DNA of 64,000 nt from JBHHUI01 sp965248775 (lineage in GTDB: Bacteria > Chloroflexota > Anaerolineae > Anaerolineales > JBHHUI01), in NCBI GenBank assembly GCA_965248775.1, contig OZ252150.1, forward strand, positions 3,906,001 to 3,970,000, in the 5' to 3' direction. This document shows positions 43,601-51,458 of the stretch, piece after piece. The notes beneath the pieces were generated by a model. It was not told the DNA's origin, ran no database searches, and saw nothing but the letters and a program-made list of their open reading frames with translations. Position 1 is the first letter of the stretch. Every line of letters begins with the position of its first letter. The position numbers and the translations under genes were made by a program.

Positions 43601-46502
43601 GGCTCGCGTAGGTGTCGTCAAAATACGTCGCGAAAATGCTGACGCCCGGAGCAGCGATATCGACGAAATTGCCGTACGTTGAAAAAGAAGCCCGATTATT
43701 ATTTGAATCAGTGGCTGCCACGGCGAAGGCGTTTGTGTATGCGGCCGGGTAATTCGGCGTCGAATTTCCGCCATTGCCGGCGCTCGCCACAATCAGCACA
43801 CTACGATCGAAAGCGTAATTGACGGCATCTTCCAAAACACTAGAAGGGGAGCTGCCCCCCAGACTCATGTTAATAATTTGGGCGCCGTTATCGGCCGCGA
43901 ATATTATGCCACTGGCAACATCCTGGTAGGATCCCGATCCACTAGCACTGAGAACCTTTACCGGCATCACGCGCGCACCCCAGGATACGCCAGCAATCCC
44001 GACACCATTATTACTCGCAGCAGCTGCAATCCCTGCAACGTGGGTTCCATGCCCATTGTCATCCTGGGCAACATCGTCTCGATTGACAAAATCACATCCA
44101 CCGATGACTTTCGCACTTAGATCAGGATGGTTGAGGTCCACACCGGTATCTATCACAGCGATAGTGACAGAGCTTGAGCCAGTCGTGAGGTCCCATGCCT
44201 GCGGCCCCTGAATATTCCTCGGGCCGTATTGAGGGCTCCAAGATGGATCATTGGGAACCGTGTCGAATGCACGCGCAATATAATTCGGCTCCGCGAATTC
44301 CACTGAACTCAATTGGTTCAGGTTTGAGACGACTGTATCTACTTCACCTGCCGGCACTTTTAGAACCATCACGCCAAGCTCTGATAACTCGCCGGATACT
44401 TCAGCACCAAAGGCATCCACATAAAATGCGATAATTGCTTCTGATGTATTTTCGTCAAACTTAACAAGGACTGAGTCTTCAGTGTGTTCAGCAGATGAGG
44501 GCGAGGAATTCCCAAGGCCATCACCCGCCAGCGCCAAAGCGGCAGCGCAGCTGGAATTGGGTGTATTTGTGGGTCCGGGGGTGAACGTCTGGGTGGGTGT
44601 GAGAGTCTGAGTTGGAATTAGAGTTTGCGAAGGAGTCGGCGTATTTGTTGGAATCGTGCCCACCTGCACATTCACATTGTCAATCGAATAGCCATCCGTC
44701 GCTATGGAATAGTTATCCCGAAATTGGAATTTTATCTGGAAGTGATCGTTGAGGGCAATTCCGTTTGTGGCTGCAACAACATCGAGTTCGATCAAGGCAC
44801 GTTGGTAAGTGCTCGTACCGCCGTTGAAGGATAGCACCCGATACCATGTGCCCCCACTATCAGCACTAATAAAGACCCCATCTTCAACATGGTTTTCATC
44901 GCTGAACTCGCGCCACCAGAATTCCAACTCAACTTCATTTTGTCCACTGAGATTGAGAGTAAGAATAGCGGCTGACGTCGAGTATGAGCTGCCGGAAACG
45001 CTATCATCCAACAAGAGACTGTATGTGCCCTGATACGGATAGCCGCCCGCCACGCGCACCCGGCCTTCTTCCGTAATATAGGTAGTCCAGCCAGAGCCCA
45101 GGTTGCTACTCTCGAAGTCATCGGAGAATGGGAAGCTTGCCGGTGGGCTGGGAGTCTTCGTCGGGGTAGGCGTTGTCGGGCCGGAGGTATACAACAAGGC
45201 ACTGTGCAGTTGAACGATGCCATAGCCGTAATTTTGATCCCATCCAGCAGCACCCCGATCAAGCGCAGTGGCCTGTAATGCTGCGCGGATGGCGGCGGGA
45301 GTGCCAAATCCGGATTGTCCTGCCAGCACTGCTGCAACACCCGCAACGTGCGGGGTCGCCATGGGAGTACCACTCAATGACGCGTAAGTGTCATTGAGAT
45401 AAGTTGCATATATGCTTACGCCCGGCGCTGCGACTTCGACTTCCGGCCCGTATGTTGAGAAGCTGGCCACATTGTTGCTTGAATCTGTCGCTGCGACCGC
45501 AATAGCATTCGCGTATGCCGCCGGATATAAAACGCCAGCTGAGCCAGAATTTCCAGCCGCAGCAAATATCGCAACGCCAGCGTTGTAAGCATAATTAATA
45601 GCATCTTCCATTGCGCTGGAGCTTGAGCTGCCCCCCAGGCTCAGGTTTATGACTTTGGCGCCGTTATCAGCAGCCCAGATCACACCGCTTGCTATATTTG
45701 AATAAGAGCCGGAACCATTCGCATCAAGAACCTTGACAGGCATGATGCGCGCACCCCAGGAAACACCGGCAATTCCGACCCCATTATTACTGGCTGCAGC
45801 CGCGATACCGGCAACGTGTGTACCATGCCCATTGTCATCCTGCGCATTGTTATCACCATTAGCAAAGTCATAACCGGCCACAATTTTAGAGGCAAGGTCG
45901 GGGTGGTCTAGATCAACGCCCGTATCCACCACGGCCAGTACAATCGAAGTGGACCCGGTTGTAATGTCCCAGGCTTGCATGGCTTGTATTCGATTTGGCC
46001 CGTACTGCGAACTCCAACTCGGGTCATTTGGAGTTGTATCCATTGCATATGCTAAATAATTCGGTTCTGCGTATTCAACGCCTTCCTGCGTGTTGAGTAT
46101 CCCGGCTGCCTGCAATGCTTCACCCGCCGGAACCTTGAGCATTGTGACGCCAATGCCGGAAATCTGAGCATGGACTTGGCCATTAACCTGGGCGACAAGC
46201 TGATTAATTGTGTCAGCTGGAAGTTCATCGAGGAATTTGACGAGTATTTCGTCGGGCACATGCGCTGCTTCCCCGAGGGATCCGGGTGGTGGTTCTGTCG
46301 GCCCAGCTGTAGTCGGTGAAGGCGTAGCAGTTTCTGTGCTTGTTGATGAACCTGTTACGGATACAGTTGTAACTACACTTGATGTAGATGTACTTGTGGA
46401 AGTCGCTTCTGGAATTGTCGTTGTGGTAGCAGTGGATGCTGGGGTCGTGGTTTGTTCCTGCACAGGCGGAGGAGTCGCCGTGGGACTCGGCGTCGGTGAC
46501 AC
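40650..46502 (-). CDS. Giant secreted protein: two subtilisin domains, LamG, CARDB and metallopeptidase domains
   Basis: 1950 residues in this frame. After an ST-rich linker come a prodomain-like block (81-155, DEILVKFLDELPADTINQLV) and S8 domain 1 (170-435) with Asp193 and His226, but GTPMATP where GTSMATP is expected, so Pro380 replaces the nucleophile. A MAM/jelly-roll-like region (458-615) follows, then a second prodomain (675-745). S8 domain 2 (760-1030) has an intact triad Asp785, His818, Ser972. A nidogen-like region lies at 1060-1250, a LamG/concanavalin-like domain at 1280-1500, and a CARDB-like domain at 1515-1650. A metallopeptidase-like part with HEMGHNFNREH at 1783-1793 (HExxHxxxxxH) follows. 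Domain limits are approximate. Its signal peptide and last domain are in other frames on each side. It likely acts outside the cell. Confidence 0.9.
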   Translation of the reverse strand: MSPTPSPTATPPPVQEQTTTPASTATTTTIPEATSTSTSTSSVVTTVSVTGSSTSTETATPSPTTAGPTEPPPGSLGEAAHVPDEILVKFLDELPADTINQLVAQVNGQVHAQISGIGVTMLKVPAGEALQAAGILNTQEGVEYAEPNYLAYAMDTTPNDPSWSSQYGPNRIQAMQAWDITTGSTSIVLAVVDTGVDLDHPDLASKIVAGYDFANGDNNAQDDNGHGTHVAGIAAAASNNGVGIAGVSWGARIMPVKVLDANGSGSYSNIASGVIWAADNGAKVINLSLGGSSSSSAMEDAINYAYNAGVAIFAAAGNSGSAGVLYPAAYANAIAVAATDSSNNVASFSTYGPEVEVAAPGVSIYATYLNDTYASLSGTPMATPHVAGVAAVLAGQSGFGTPAAIRAALQATALDRGAAGWDQNYGYGIVQLHSALLYTSGPTTPTPTKTPSPPASFPFSDDFESSNLGSGWTTYITEEGRVRVAGGYPYQGTYSLLLDDSVSGSSYSTSAAILTLNLSGQNEVELEFWWREFSDENHVEDGVFISADSGGTWYRVLSFNGGTSTYQRALIELDVVAATNGIALNDHFQIKFQFRDNYSIATDGYSIDNVNVQVGTIPTNTPTPSQTLIPTQTLTPTQTFTPGPTNTPNSSCAAALALAGDGLGNSSPSSAEHTEDSVLVKFDENTSEAIIAFYVDAFGAEVSGELSELGVMVLKVPAGEVDTVVSNLNQLSSVEFAEPNYIARAFDTVPNDPSWSPQYGPRNIQGPQAWDLTTGSSSVTIAVIDTGVDLNHPDLSAKVIGGCDFVNRDDVAQDDNGHGTHVAGIAAAASNNGVGIAGVSWGARVMPVKVLSASGSGSYQDVASGIIFAADNGAQIINMSLGGSSPSSVLEDAVNYAFDRSVLIVASAGNGGNSTPNYPAAYTNAFAVAATDSNNNRASFSTYGNFVDIAAPGVSIFATYFDDTYASLSGTSMSAPHVAGAAALLFGYSQYLDTGSEVRTALESTALDLGGTGWDQYYGHGLIQLLPALLFDPNNVTPTPTLPPSPTPTNTPIPQSYYYVRSDACGTNFNFDWIDATDGSNLNLRYDDYYGSVVLPFDFFFNGQSYRNIYVSTNGFISFETSGAAAYFNLSIPNSTTPNEIIAPFWDDLNPFFGGDIFVKTIGTSRNRKAVVQWNNVPHYSQEGSHTFQAILYEGSNEIVFQYGAMSGNYAYGNSATIGLEYAGGTAGVQFAYNTANSVYEGLALKFAVANGPTPTPEPVCTPSQTATSSPTPDGSSLLLDLVAYWKLDEGSGTRTDVHGGNNLTSYNTVTQVTGRVGNAAHFVRAEQEYLRHADNSALSMGNIDFSLALWVNLEDKSANQNLLVKDYPGGGDSEYRLMYHSGSDRFQFRTYRPNDREITLSAYNLGAPATNTWYFILIWHDAVADTVNMQVNNGLVDTRPTGGSLQPSGVAPFQLGASAWPGAEGYSNAHIDEVGFWKRVLTASERAQLYNGGNGTTYPFGPVATPTATATTDPSATVDLTVSRVELIQGATMSDSYEVHIAGRSATLRVFVGLTGASSQTNVNAQLTAYRNGSVLANAPITASNGPITAVSSPSEGSINDTLNFTLPSAWLQAGTSYVLTLDPANVVPETNEANNNHPASGQQSFNFVNADALDVVIVPVAYQRNGSGSTYYPNMSDWSYLTWMPMQALPVSTINYSIHSTVTFTGELSSGGGWSSLIQQIEAIHASEDPGRNKIYYGVFNCWNAPGSCAYAGLGYLGWPTSIGWSGRGSGTNEASSTFIHEMGHNFNREHVRCTGSEAGADSGYPYNTGGPYGLGGHIGQWGLDSNGTLLNPSSYNDYMSYCSNEWTSDYTYRAIYDYRSVNFWEAGLAQTEAGAIYIGGVIGTDGVVNLLPLYRQSANISDSNVGTHRIELIDAAGAIIAIHRFTPIRAEDGDGSLAFSLHVPVID

Positions 46503-46519
46503 TTCCGGGGTGGGAGTGG

Positions 46520-46738
46520 CTATTTCAGTTGTTTCTGACTCGGTGGGATCAAGCTCGGTGGTTGGGGAGGGGTAAGCGTTGGAATGGGTGTATTGGTACT
46601 CTCGGATTGTGCAAATGCAACACCCTGGCCCAAACCACTGCTTAAAACGAAGATCGAAAAAACAGTAACTGCTGTTAAAACAGTACTGCTTAATCGAAAA
46701 CCGCGTTTGATAAAGCTGCGCGGCACTATTATGTCCAC
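46520..46738 (-). CDS. Signal peptide and N-terminus of the giant protease, in a shifted frame
   Basis: MDIIVPRSFIKRG, a hydrophobic core (VLTAVTVFSIFVLSSGLG) and a likely cleavage AFA/QSES form a clean secretion signal, followed by TNTPIPTLTP. The giant protease frame, read upstream of its GTG at 46502, gives PSPTTELDPTESETTEIATPTPEV, which is the natural continuation of that linker. The switch must occur near 46560-46575 within ACCCCTCCCC on the minus strand, a homopolymer-rich spot. So the true gene very probably starts at 46738, and a one- or two-base indel separates the two frames. Confidence 0.75.
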   Translation of the reverse strand: MDIIVPRSFIKRGFRLSSTVLTAVTVFSIFVLSSGLGQGVAFAQSESTNTPIPTLTPPQPPSLIPPSQKQLK

Positions 46739-46845
46739 CTATTCATCAAATTCAATTTGCCACTTTCGAACACAATGAAACCAATACATCTAATTAGTAA
46801 CGAAAATCAGAACAAAAACGCCGACAATCTAGTTATACGATTTTA

Positions 46846-46954
46846 GCAATTTTATTGCGCGAGCGGTACGATATCGCAAATATGCTGGCCTCTTCGGCGG
46901 AGAAGCGCATATCCGACGCAGACCGCCAGTTTATAAATCCAGCAATAAAATTGC
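46846..46954. repeat. Imperfect long hairpin with 13-bp perfect end arms (MITE-like or RNA)
   Basis: GCAATTTTATTGC at 46846-46858 is matched in inverse at 46942-46954. Inner pairings ATATGC/GCATAT and CTTC/GAAG around the centre make a 109-base imperfect hairpin. It lies in the 340-base gap between the signal peptide of the giant protease and the duplicated regulator promoter. Nothing else is seen in that gap. Confidence 0.5.
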
Positions 46955-47015
46955 CAACTTTTCTCTCTCTATTATGACTTTCAGGCGTCCCAAAAACGTG
47001 GCGATATTCGTCCCA

Positions 47016-47410
47016 AAAAACGTCCCAGAATTGGGGACAGTACCTTTTAGCTATAATTAACGCAGAGGAAAATCACCTATGAATATTCTAACGCTTTATG
47101 CATTTGGATCTCCTCGAATTGAGACTGATTCAGAGATAGTTAACGTCGGCGCCGCAAAGCATTGGCACGAATCGTTTACCTTGTAATTACACGCAATCGC
47201 TGCAGCCGCGACGCATTAAGGCAGCAGATCCACCATTGCATTGCTACTGTAAAAGAGAGTAATTCATTGCTCTTTTTGTGTCATCCGGCGCAGCGTGTAT
47301 TTCCGGCTCAGTCGTTAGTCCCAAAACATGACAATATTCGTCCAAAACCGTCCCGGAAAATGGCGACAGCACCTTTTGGCTATAATTAGTACAGAGGAAA
47401 ATCACCTTTG
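47016..47410 (+). repeat. Tandem duplication of a promoter and 5' gene region
   Basis: Two copies share, in order, ATATTCGTCC, an AACGTCCC/ACCGTCCC block, GACAGYACCTTTT, GCTATAATTA and CAGAGGAAAATCACCT. Copy 1 covers about 47008-47078 and copy 2 about 47329-47407. Each ends at the start codon of a BTAD-regulator sequence. TATAAT in both is a good minus-10. The spacing between the copies is about 330 bases. Confidence 0.75.
47079..47215 (+). pseudogene. Decayed 5' fragment of a BTAD regulator gene (duplicate copy)
   Basis: From ATG 47079 the frame reads MNILTLYAFGSPRIETDSEIVNV, matching LELYAFGPPRIEAESEIVNV of the interrupted regulator. It then loses frame by a one-base deletion and stops at a TAA. 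DNA similarity continues to about 47215 (ACCTTGTAATTAC, GCAATCGC). It is a dead duplicate of the regulator start. Confidence 0.7.
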
Positions 47411-47415
47411 CCTAG
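47408..47415 (+). pseudogene. First codons of the interrupted BTAD-FHA regulator (TTG start)
   Basis: TTG CCT AG at 47408-47415 joins base 49006 after removal of the IS1182-type element and one CTAG, giving MPSLELYAFGPP. GAGGA lies ten bases before the TTG, at the position equivalent to the ATG of the decayed copy at 47079. That equivalence decides the start. Confidence 0.75.
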
Positions 47416-49001
47416 CAGTTTGTCGGAGAGCAACCTGAGATAGCGAAATCGGTGATAATCTACGGGCATGGCTAGAAAATTCAAGAAACCCAATTACGAA
47501 GTGATGCTCAAACAGACAATCAGTCTGGAAGAAGCCCTGCCATCCAATCATTTGGCACGATTTGTGGTGGATGTTATCGCCCAGTTGGATTTGGGTATGA
47601 TCTATGCACAATATGCACCGACGGGTGGTCAACCTATTGCGCCAGAGATCCTGTTGGGATTGCTCTTCTATGGTTATGCCAACGGGGTGTTCAGTTCTCG
47701 TAAGATTGAGAAAGCCACCTATGAGAGTATCCCATTCCGCTATATTGCCAGTGGGCTGCATCCTGACCACGACACAATTGCCAACTTTCGCAAAACCTTT
47801 CTGGCTGAGATCCAAGAGTTATTTGTGCAGATCTTGCTCCTGGCCCAAGTTGCTGAGGTGCTGAAGTTGGGTAATATCAGTCTGGATGGTAGCAAGGTGC
47901 ATGCTGATGCATCCAAGAGCAAAGCGGTCAGTTACAAGCGTCTGATAAAACTAGAGACCCAACTGCGCCAGGAAGTGAACAAACTCTTCGAACTCGGTGA
48001 GCAAGCTGATCAGGGTGATCTCCAGTTGCCGGAAGGGCTCGTCATTGAAGACGAAATTGCCATTCGCAAGAAACGTTTGGCAAATCTGGCAGAAGCCAAA
48101 GCCGTCTTAGAAGCCCGTGCGCAGGAACGATATGCAGCCGAGAGGGCTGAATACGAAGCCAAACAGCGTGAGCGGGAAGAAAAGTCTCGCAAAACTGGGC
48201 ATAAACCCCGAGGTCGCAAACCGAAACCACCGCAGCCGGGACCACGGGACAAAGATCAGTACAACTTCACTGATCCGGACTCTCGCATCATGAAAAACAG
48301 CACCAATAATGGCTTCGACCAGCATTACAACGTTCAAGTTGCTGTGGAGCAGGAGAGCCTCTTGATTGTGGCGCCTTCACTTTCGAACCATCCGAATGAC
48401 AAAAAAGAAGCTGAGCCAACCCTGGATGCCATCTCTCCAAAAGTAGGCAAACCAAAGGCTGCCGCTTTGGATTATGGATATTTCAGCAAAGCGAACATCG
48501 CAGCACTTGAGAAGCTTGGCATTGATCCTTACATTGCTACCGGTCGCGAACCTCACCACAAAAGCTGGCGTACCTTCTTTGAACAAATGCCTGCTCCGCC
48601 ACCGGAAGATGCCAGTCCGAAAGTCAAGATGGCTTACAAACTACAAACCGAAATCGGCAAAGCCAGCTACCGTTTACGCAAATGCACAGTGGAACCCGTC
48701 ATTGGTATCATCAAGGAAGTCCTGGGCTTCCGCCAGTTTTCTCTGCGCGGCCTGCTGGCAGCAGCCGGGGAATGGTGTCTGGTCTGCCTAGCGTTCAACC
48801 TCAAACGCATGCACACCCTCTACCAAGCAAAGGGTTTGCTTTAGCCGGGGCTGCTTTGGCGCGCCTGCTACTCGCTGAGAGAAGGTGGTTTGCCCTCCAT
48901 GAAATGCACACTGTTTTACGCTTGTTTTGTCGCAATCAACTGCTCATTTTGCCCTGTAGGGCTATTCATGTTGTAAAAGTACTTGTCTCTCCGACAAACT
49001 G
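47416..49001 (+). mobile_element. IS1182-like insertion sequence, 1586 bp
   Basis: Ends are CAGTTTGTCGGAGAG and its perfect complement, flanked on both sides by CTAG (47412-47415 and 49002-49005). That is a 4-bp palindromic target duplication, or part of a 19-bp inverted repeat. One intact transposase gene. The element sits in codon 3 of the BTAD-FHA regulator. About 150 bases after the transposase stop are non-coding. Confidence 0.9.
47468..48844 (+). CDS. IS1182-family transposase
   Basis: 458 residues, intact. The N-terminal DUF772-like region (ISLEEALPSNHLARFVVDVIAQLD, GRQPIAPEI-like GGQPIAPEILLGLLFYGYANGVFSSRKIE) is followed by the first catalytic Asp in ISLDGSKVHADASK. A charged insert (180-250) is rich in Lys/Arg/Glu. 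The second Asp lies in AAALDYGYFSKANI, and the final Glu in CTVEPVIGIIKEVLGFRQFSLRG. These blocks are the IS1182 signature. Confidence 0.93.
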   Translation: MARKFKKPNYEVMLKQTISLEEALPSNHLARFVVDVIAQLDLGMIYAQYAPTGGQPIAPEILLGLLFYGYANGVFSSRKIEKATYESIPFRYIASGLHPDHDTIANFRKTFLAEIQELFVQILLLAQVAEVLKLGNISLDGSKVHADASKSKAVSYKRLIKLETQLRQEVNKLFELGEQADQGDLQLPEGLVIEDEIAIRKKRLANLAEAKAVLEARAQERYAAERAEYEAKQREREEKSRKTGHKPRGRKPKPPQPGPRDKDQYNFTDPDSRIMKNSTNNGFDQHYNVQVAVEQESLLIVAPSLSNHPNDKKEAEPTLDAISPKVGKPKAAALDYGYFSKANIAALEKLGIDPYIATGREPHHKSWRTFFEQMPAPPPEDASPKVKMAYKLQTEIGKASYRLRKCTVEPVIGIIKEVLGFRQFSLRGLLAAAGEWCLVCLAFNLKRMHTLYQAKGLL

Positions 49002-49005
49002 CTAG

Positions 49006-49138
49006 TTTAGAGCTTTATGCATTTGGGCCGCCTCGTATTGAGGCTGAATCAGAGATCGTTAATGTCGAACGCCGCAAAGCATTGGCATTAATCGTGTACC
49101 TTGTAATTACCTGCAATCGCTTCAGTCGCGAGGCATTG
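49006..49138 (+). pseudogene. N-terminal segment of the BTAD-FHA regulator, between two IS elements
   Basis: This 133-base island encodes LELYAFGPPRIEAESEIVNV and ERRKALALIVYLVITCNRFSREAL. It is the start of the winged-helix DNA-binding domain of an AfsR/SARP-type activator (RRKALAL-YL is typical). It is bounded left by the IS1182-type and right by the IS1-type element. The codons join those at 50431 exactly when one CGAGGCATTG copy and the element are removed. Confidence 0.85.
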
Positions 49139-50420
49139 GTAGCACGTCCTCTAATCGTGTTCATGTGCACCATCGTTGCATGAGGCGCAAAGTCTCCCTG
49201 GAAGGCGGCCCGCGGCGCTTGGGCGGCGTCCAGCACGGGGGCGGCACTTTGAAATGCAATAGTTCAGCAATGCTCCAACAGTGGTCGGTCACACTGGCTG
49301 CGAGAGCCAGTGTACGTTGCACCCAACGATATCCGTGCGAGCCGACCGAGAGCCGCAACCGCAAGCTCTTATGATAGTCACAGAAATTGTAGAAACAGCC
49401 GACGACAAACATGCCCGCGGCGAGGGTCTCGGCTTGTTGCGCCAGATGGCGAGTGCGGCGCGCGAGGCAGCTCAACCGTTGGCGGAACGTGGCGTTCAGC
49501 CGCTCGATATAGGCAGTGTTGATCATGCCGCGGCCCTGGGTGGCATCGATGAGTTGTGTAATCATCTCACGTGCACCTTGCACGATGCGGCGGTCGATAG
49601 TCAACTTGCCAGCCGCACGTTGTTTGACAACTTGTACAATGGCGATGTCAGGCCAGGACAGCAGCTGAGGTCGGCCGTGTGGACCGCGGCGTGGCAAGGG
49701 GGACCGGAAGGCTTTTCGAAACGCGTCCACATAGCTCGCCAGACCGTCCACCGCCAGCAGGAGCGGTCGCGCGAGAGCAACCGCACGGATTTGCTCGGCC
49801 AGCGTGCGAATGAGCTCTTTGTCACGTTTGGCACTGATGACGCCACCCAGCCACAGCCTCGTAGGGACCATCATGGCCATGGCCATCCAGAGCGTGCCGC
49901 GTTGCGTCTTGACTTTGATCTCATCCGCTTGTACTTGTTGCAAGTCCAACTGACTTTTCCCGACCACATGCGCATGGATGGCATGGCACCGTTCTCCCGC
50001 ACGACGCCACCATCTCTGCACTGTACGCTCGTGCAATCCGAAAGCCGCCACGATCGCCTGGCGCGGGCAACCATCACGACCCTGTCGGGCGCGACAAGGG
50101 TAGGCCAGCAAGGTGATTACCAACATCACGATCTTAGGGTCAGTGCGCAAGCGATAGAAAAGCGTGCCTTTGGTCGCCGCGAAGGTCGTGTCGCACACCT
50201 CGCACTGGTAGCGTTTTTCCTGCTGACTATGGACGCTGATATTCCCTTCGCCAGTTTGACCTCTTGCCGCACAATCGATATTCGGGCAGAATGCTTCCGC
50301 CGGGTTCATTGGCCCCCTCCTGCATTGCATAAACCACAATTACAGGAGTTTGCTAGTGAACCCGCTTTTGTTCAAGCGCTAGCGCTCAATACCAGCGATC
50401 ACGGTTAGAGGATGTCCTAC
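49139..50420 (-). mobile_element. IS1/IS1595-superfamily insertion sequence, 1282 bp
   Basis: Imperfect inverted ends (left 49139-49159 beginning GTAGCACGTCCTCTAA; right complement GTAGGACATCCTCTAA, 50400-50420; 18 of 21 match). A direct repeat CGAGGCATTG stands at 49129-49138 and 50421-50430, a target duplication of up to 10 bp. One transposase gene on the minus strand. By eye it is richer in G+C than its surroundings. Confidence 0.88.
49161..50309 (-). CDS. IS1-superfamily transposase
   Basis: 382 residues from the ATG at 50309, which has GGAGG about eight bases upstream; the frame is open to 50339. An N-terminal zinc ribbon (CPNIDCAARGQ, then YQCEVCDTTFAATKGT) and a helix-turn-helix (AIVAAFGLHERTVQRWWRRAGE) precede the DDE core. 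The core reads QADEIKVKTQRG, LLLAVDGLASYVDAF and GMINTAYIERLNATFRQRLSCLARR. This is the IS1-like architecture with both InsA and InsB parts in one frame. It is longer than classical IS1 enzymes, so it may belong to a divergent IS1 or IS1595 group. Confidence 0.85.
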   Translation of the reverse strand: MNPAEAFCPNIDCAARGQTGEGNISVHSQQEKRYQCEVCDTTFAATKGTLFYRLRTDPKIVMLVITLLAYPCRARQGRDGCPRQAIVAAFGLHERTVQRWWRRAGERCHAIHAHVVGKSQLDLQQVQADEIKVKTQRGTLWMAMAMMVPTRLWLGGVISAKRDKELIRTLAEQIRAVALARPLLLAVDGLASYVDAFRKAFRSPLPRRGPHGRPQLLSWPDIAIVQVVKQRAAGKLTIDRRIVQGAREMITQLIDATQGRGMINTAYIERLNATFRQRLSCLARRTRHLAQQAETLAAGMFVVGCFYNFCDYHKSLRLRLSVGSHGYRWVQRTLALAASVTDHCWSIAELLHFKVPPPCWTPPKRRGPPSRETLRLMQRWCT

Positions 50421-50430
50421 CGAGGCATTG

Positions 50431-51405
50431 GCAACCCTGCTTTGGCTTGAAAAGGAGCGTGGGCGCGCACGTGGAGCTCTGCGGCGCTTGCTTTGGGAGA
50501 TTAATCGCTCGCTCAGTGAAGGGTTCCTGGAAATCGATGGGGATACTGTCGGTGCACATGCTGCGGTTAAAATTTGGGTAGACGTTCAGGAGTTCAATCG
50601 TTGCGTAGACAAATATCAATCCCATCAGCATGAATCACTTTTGTGCGCTGAATGCCAGGATGCAATTCTCAGGGCCGCAGAGTTATATTCGGATGATTTT
50701 CTAGCAGGCTTCACGCTGCGTGATAGTCCTGAATTCGATGAGTGGCAGTTCTTCCAGACAGAACAACTCCGCGGAGAGTTCGCAACAAGTCTCGACTTAC
50801 TTGTTCGACATTACGGTGAAAGCGGGAATTTCGATCAAGCGATAACTTTTGCGCGCCGCCGATTGAAACTGGACCCAATCCACGAACCGGCCCACCGCAG
50901 CCTAATACAGCTATATGCCTGGTCAGGACAGCGGGCGGCGGCTATGCGGCAATATGCCCAATGCAAGCATGTACTTAAGGAAGAGTTAGGCATTTCTCCT
51001 CAAGCAGCAACGCATCGGCTTTACGAAAAAATCAAGCGCGCGCCCCAGAGAGTCGCATATCTGCGTTTGCTAAGTGGGCCGGGCGGCGCCGTTGGCGAAC
51101 GCTACGTTCTGGGTGACACAACCACAATTGGGTATGGACAACACACAAACGACATCCATTTACAAGATGGGTATGTCAGCAAACAACACGCCCGCGTGGA
51201 TTATGAGAATGGACGCTATGTTATTCACGATTTAGGAAGTACAAATGGAACAAAATTGCGGGATGAGCAAGTTGACAAAAGCCAGCCGCAGCTGTTGCAA
51301 CCGGGCGACGAGTTGCAAATCGGTCAGACGCACCTGGTTTTTGAATACGCCACTGCCGGGATACTGAATGATCCTGACGAACCACACGAAACGTTGCAGA
51401 TGTAG
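50431..51405 (+). CDS. BTAD-FHA transcriptional regulator, main part (5' end removed by IS insertions)
   Basis: The rebuilt gene has 372 codons: 47408-47415, 49006-49138 and this segment. Here the winged-helix domain continues (ATLLWLEKERGRARGALRRLLWEINRSL). The BTAD all-helical TPR-like domain follows (VWVDVQEFNRCVDKYQ-like IWVDVQEFNRC, YSDDFLAGFTLRDSPEFDEWQFFQTEQLR, EPAHRSLIQLYAWSGQRAAAMRQYAQC, ELGISPQAATHRLYEKIK). The last 100 residues are an FHA phosphothreonine-binding domain (IGYGQHTNDIHLQDGYVSKQHARVDYENGRYVIHDLGSTNGTKL). The FHA tail suggests input from a Ser/Thr kinase. As it stands, the DNA-binding part is incomplete. Confidence 0.9.
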   Translation, partial: ATLLWLEKERGRARGALRRLLWEINRSLSEGFLEIDGDTVGAHAAVKIWVDVQEFNRCVDKYQSHQHESLLCAECQDAILRAAELYSDDFLAGFTLRDSPEFDEWQFFQTEQLRGEFATSLDLLVRHYGESGNFDQAITFARRRLKLDPIHEPAHRSLIQLYAWSGQRAAAMRQYAQCKHVLKEELGISPQAATHRLYEKIKRAPQRVAYLRLLSGPGGAVGERYVLGDTTTIGYGQHTNDIHLQDGYVSKQHARVDYENGRYVIHDLGSTNGTKLRDEQVDKSQPQLLQPGDELQIGQTHLVFEYATAGILNDPDEPHETLQM

Positions 51406-51458
51406 CTCTGGCATTCTGGCACGATAGGCTGATTAGGAAAGTTCCGCATCAAGCGGTT

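Noticed and set aside
49281..50408. 375-codon plus-strand frame inside the IS1-type element
   Set aside because: Shadow of the transposase on the minus strand, without motifs of its own.
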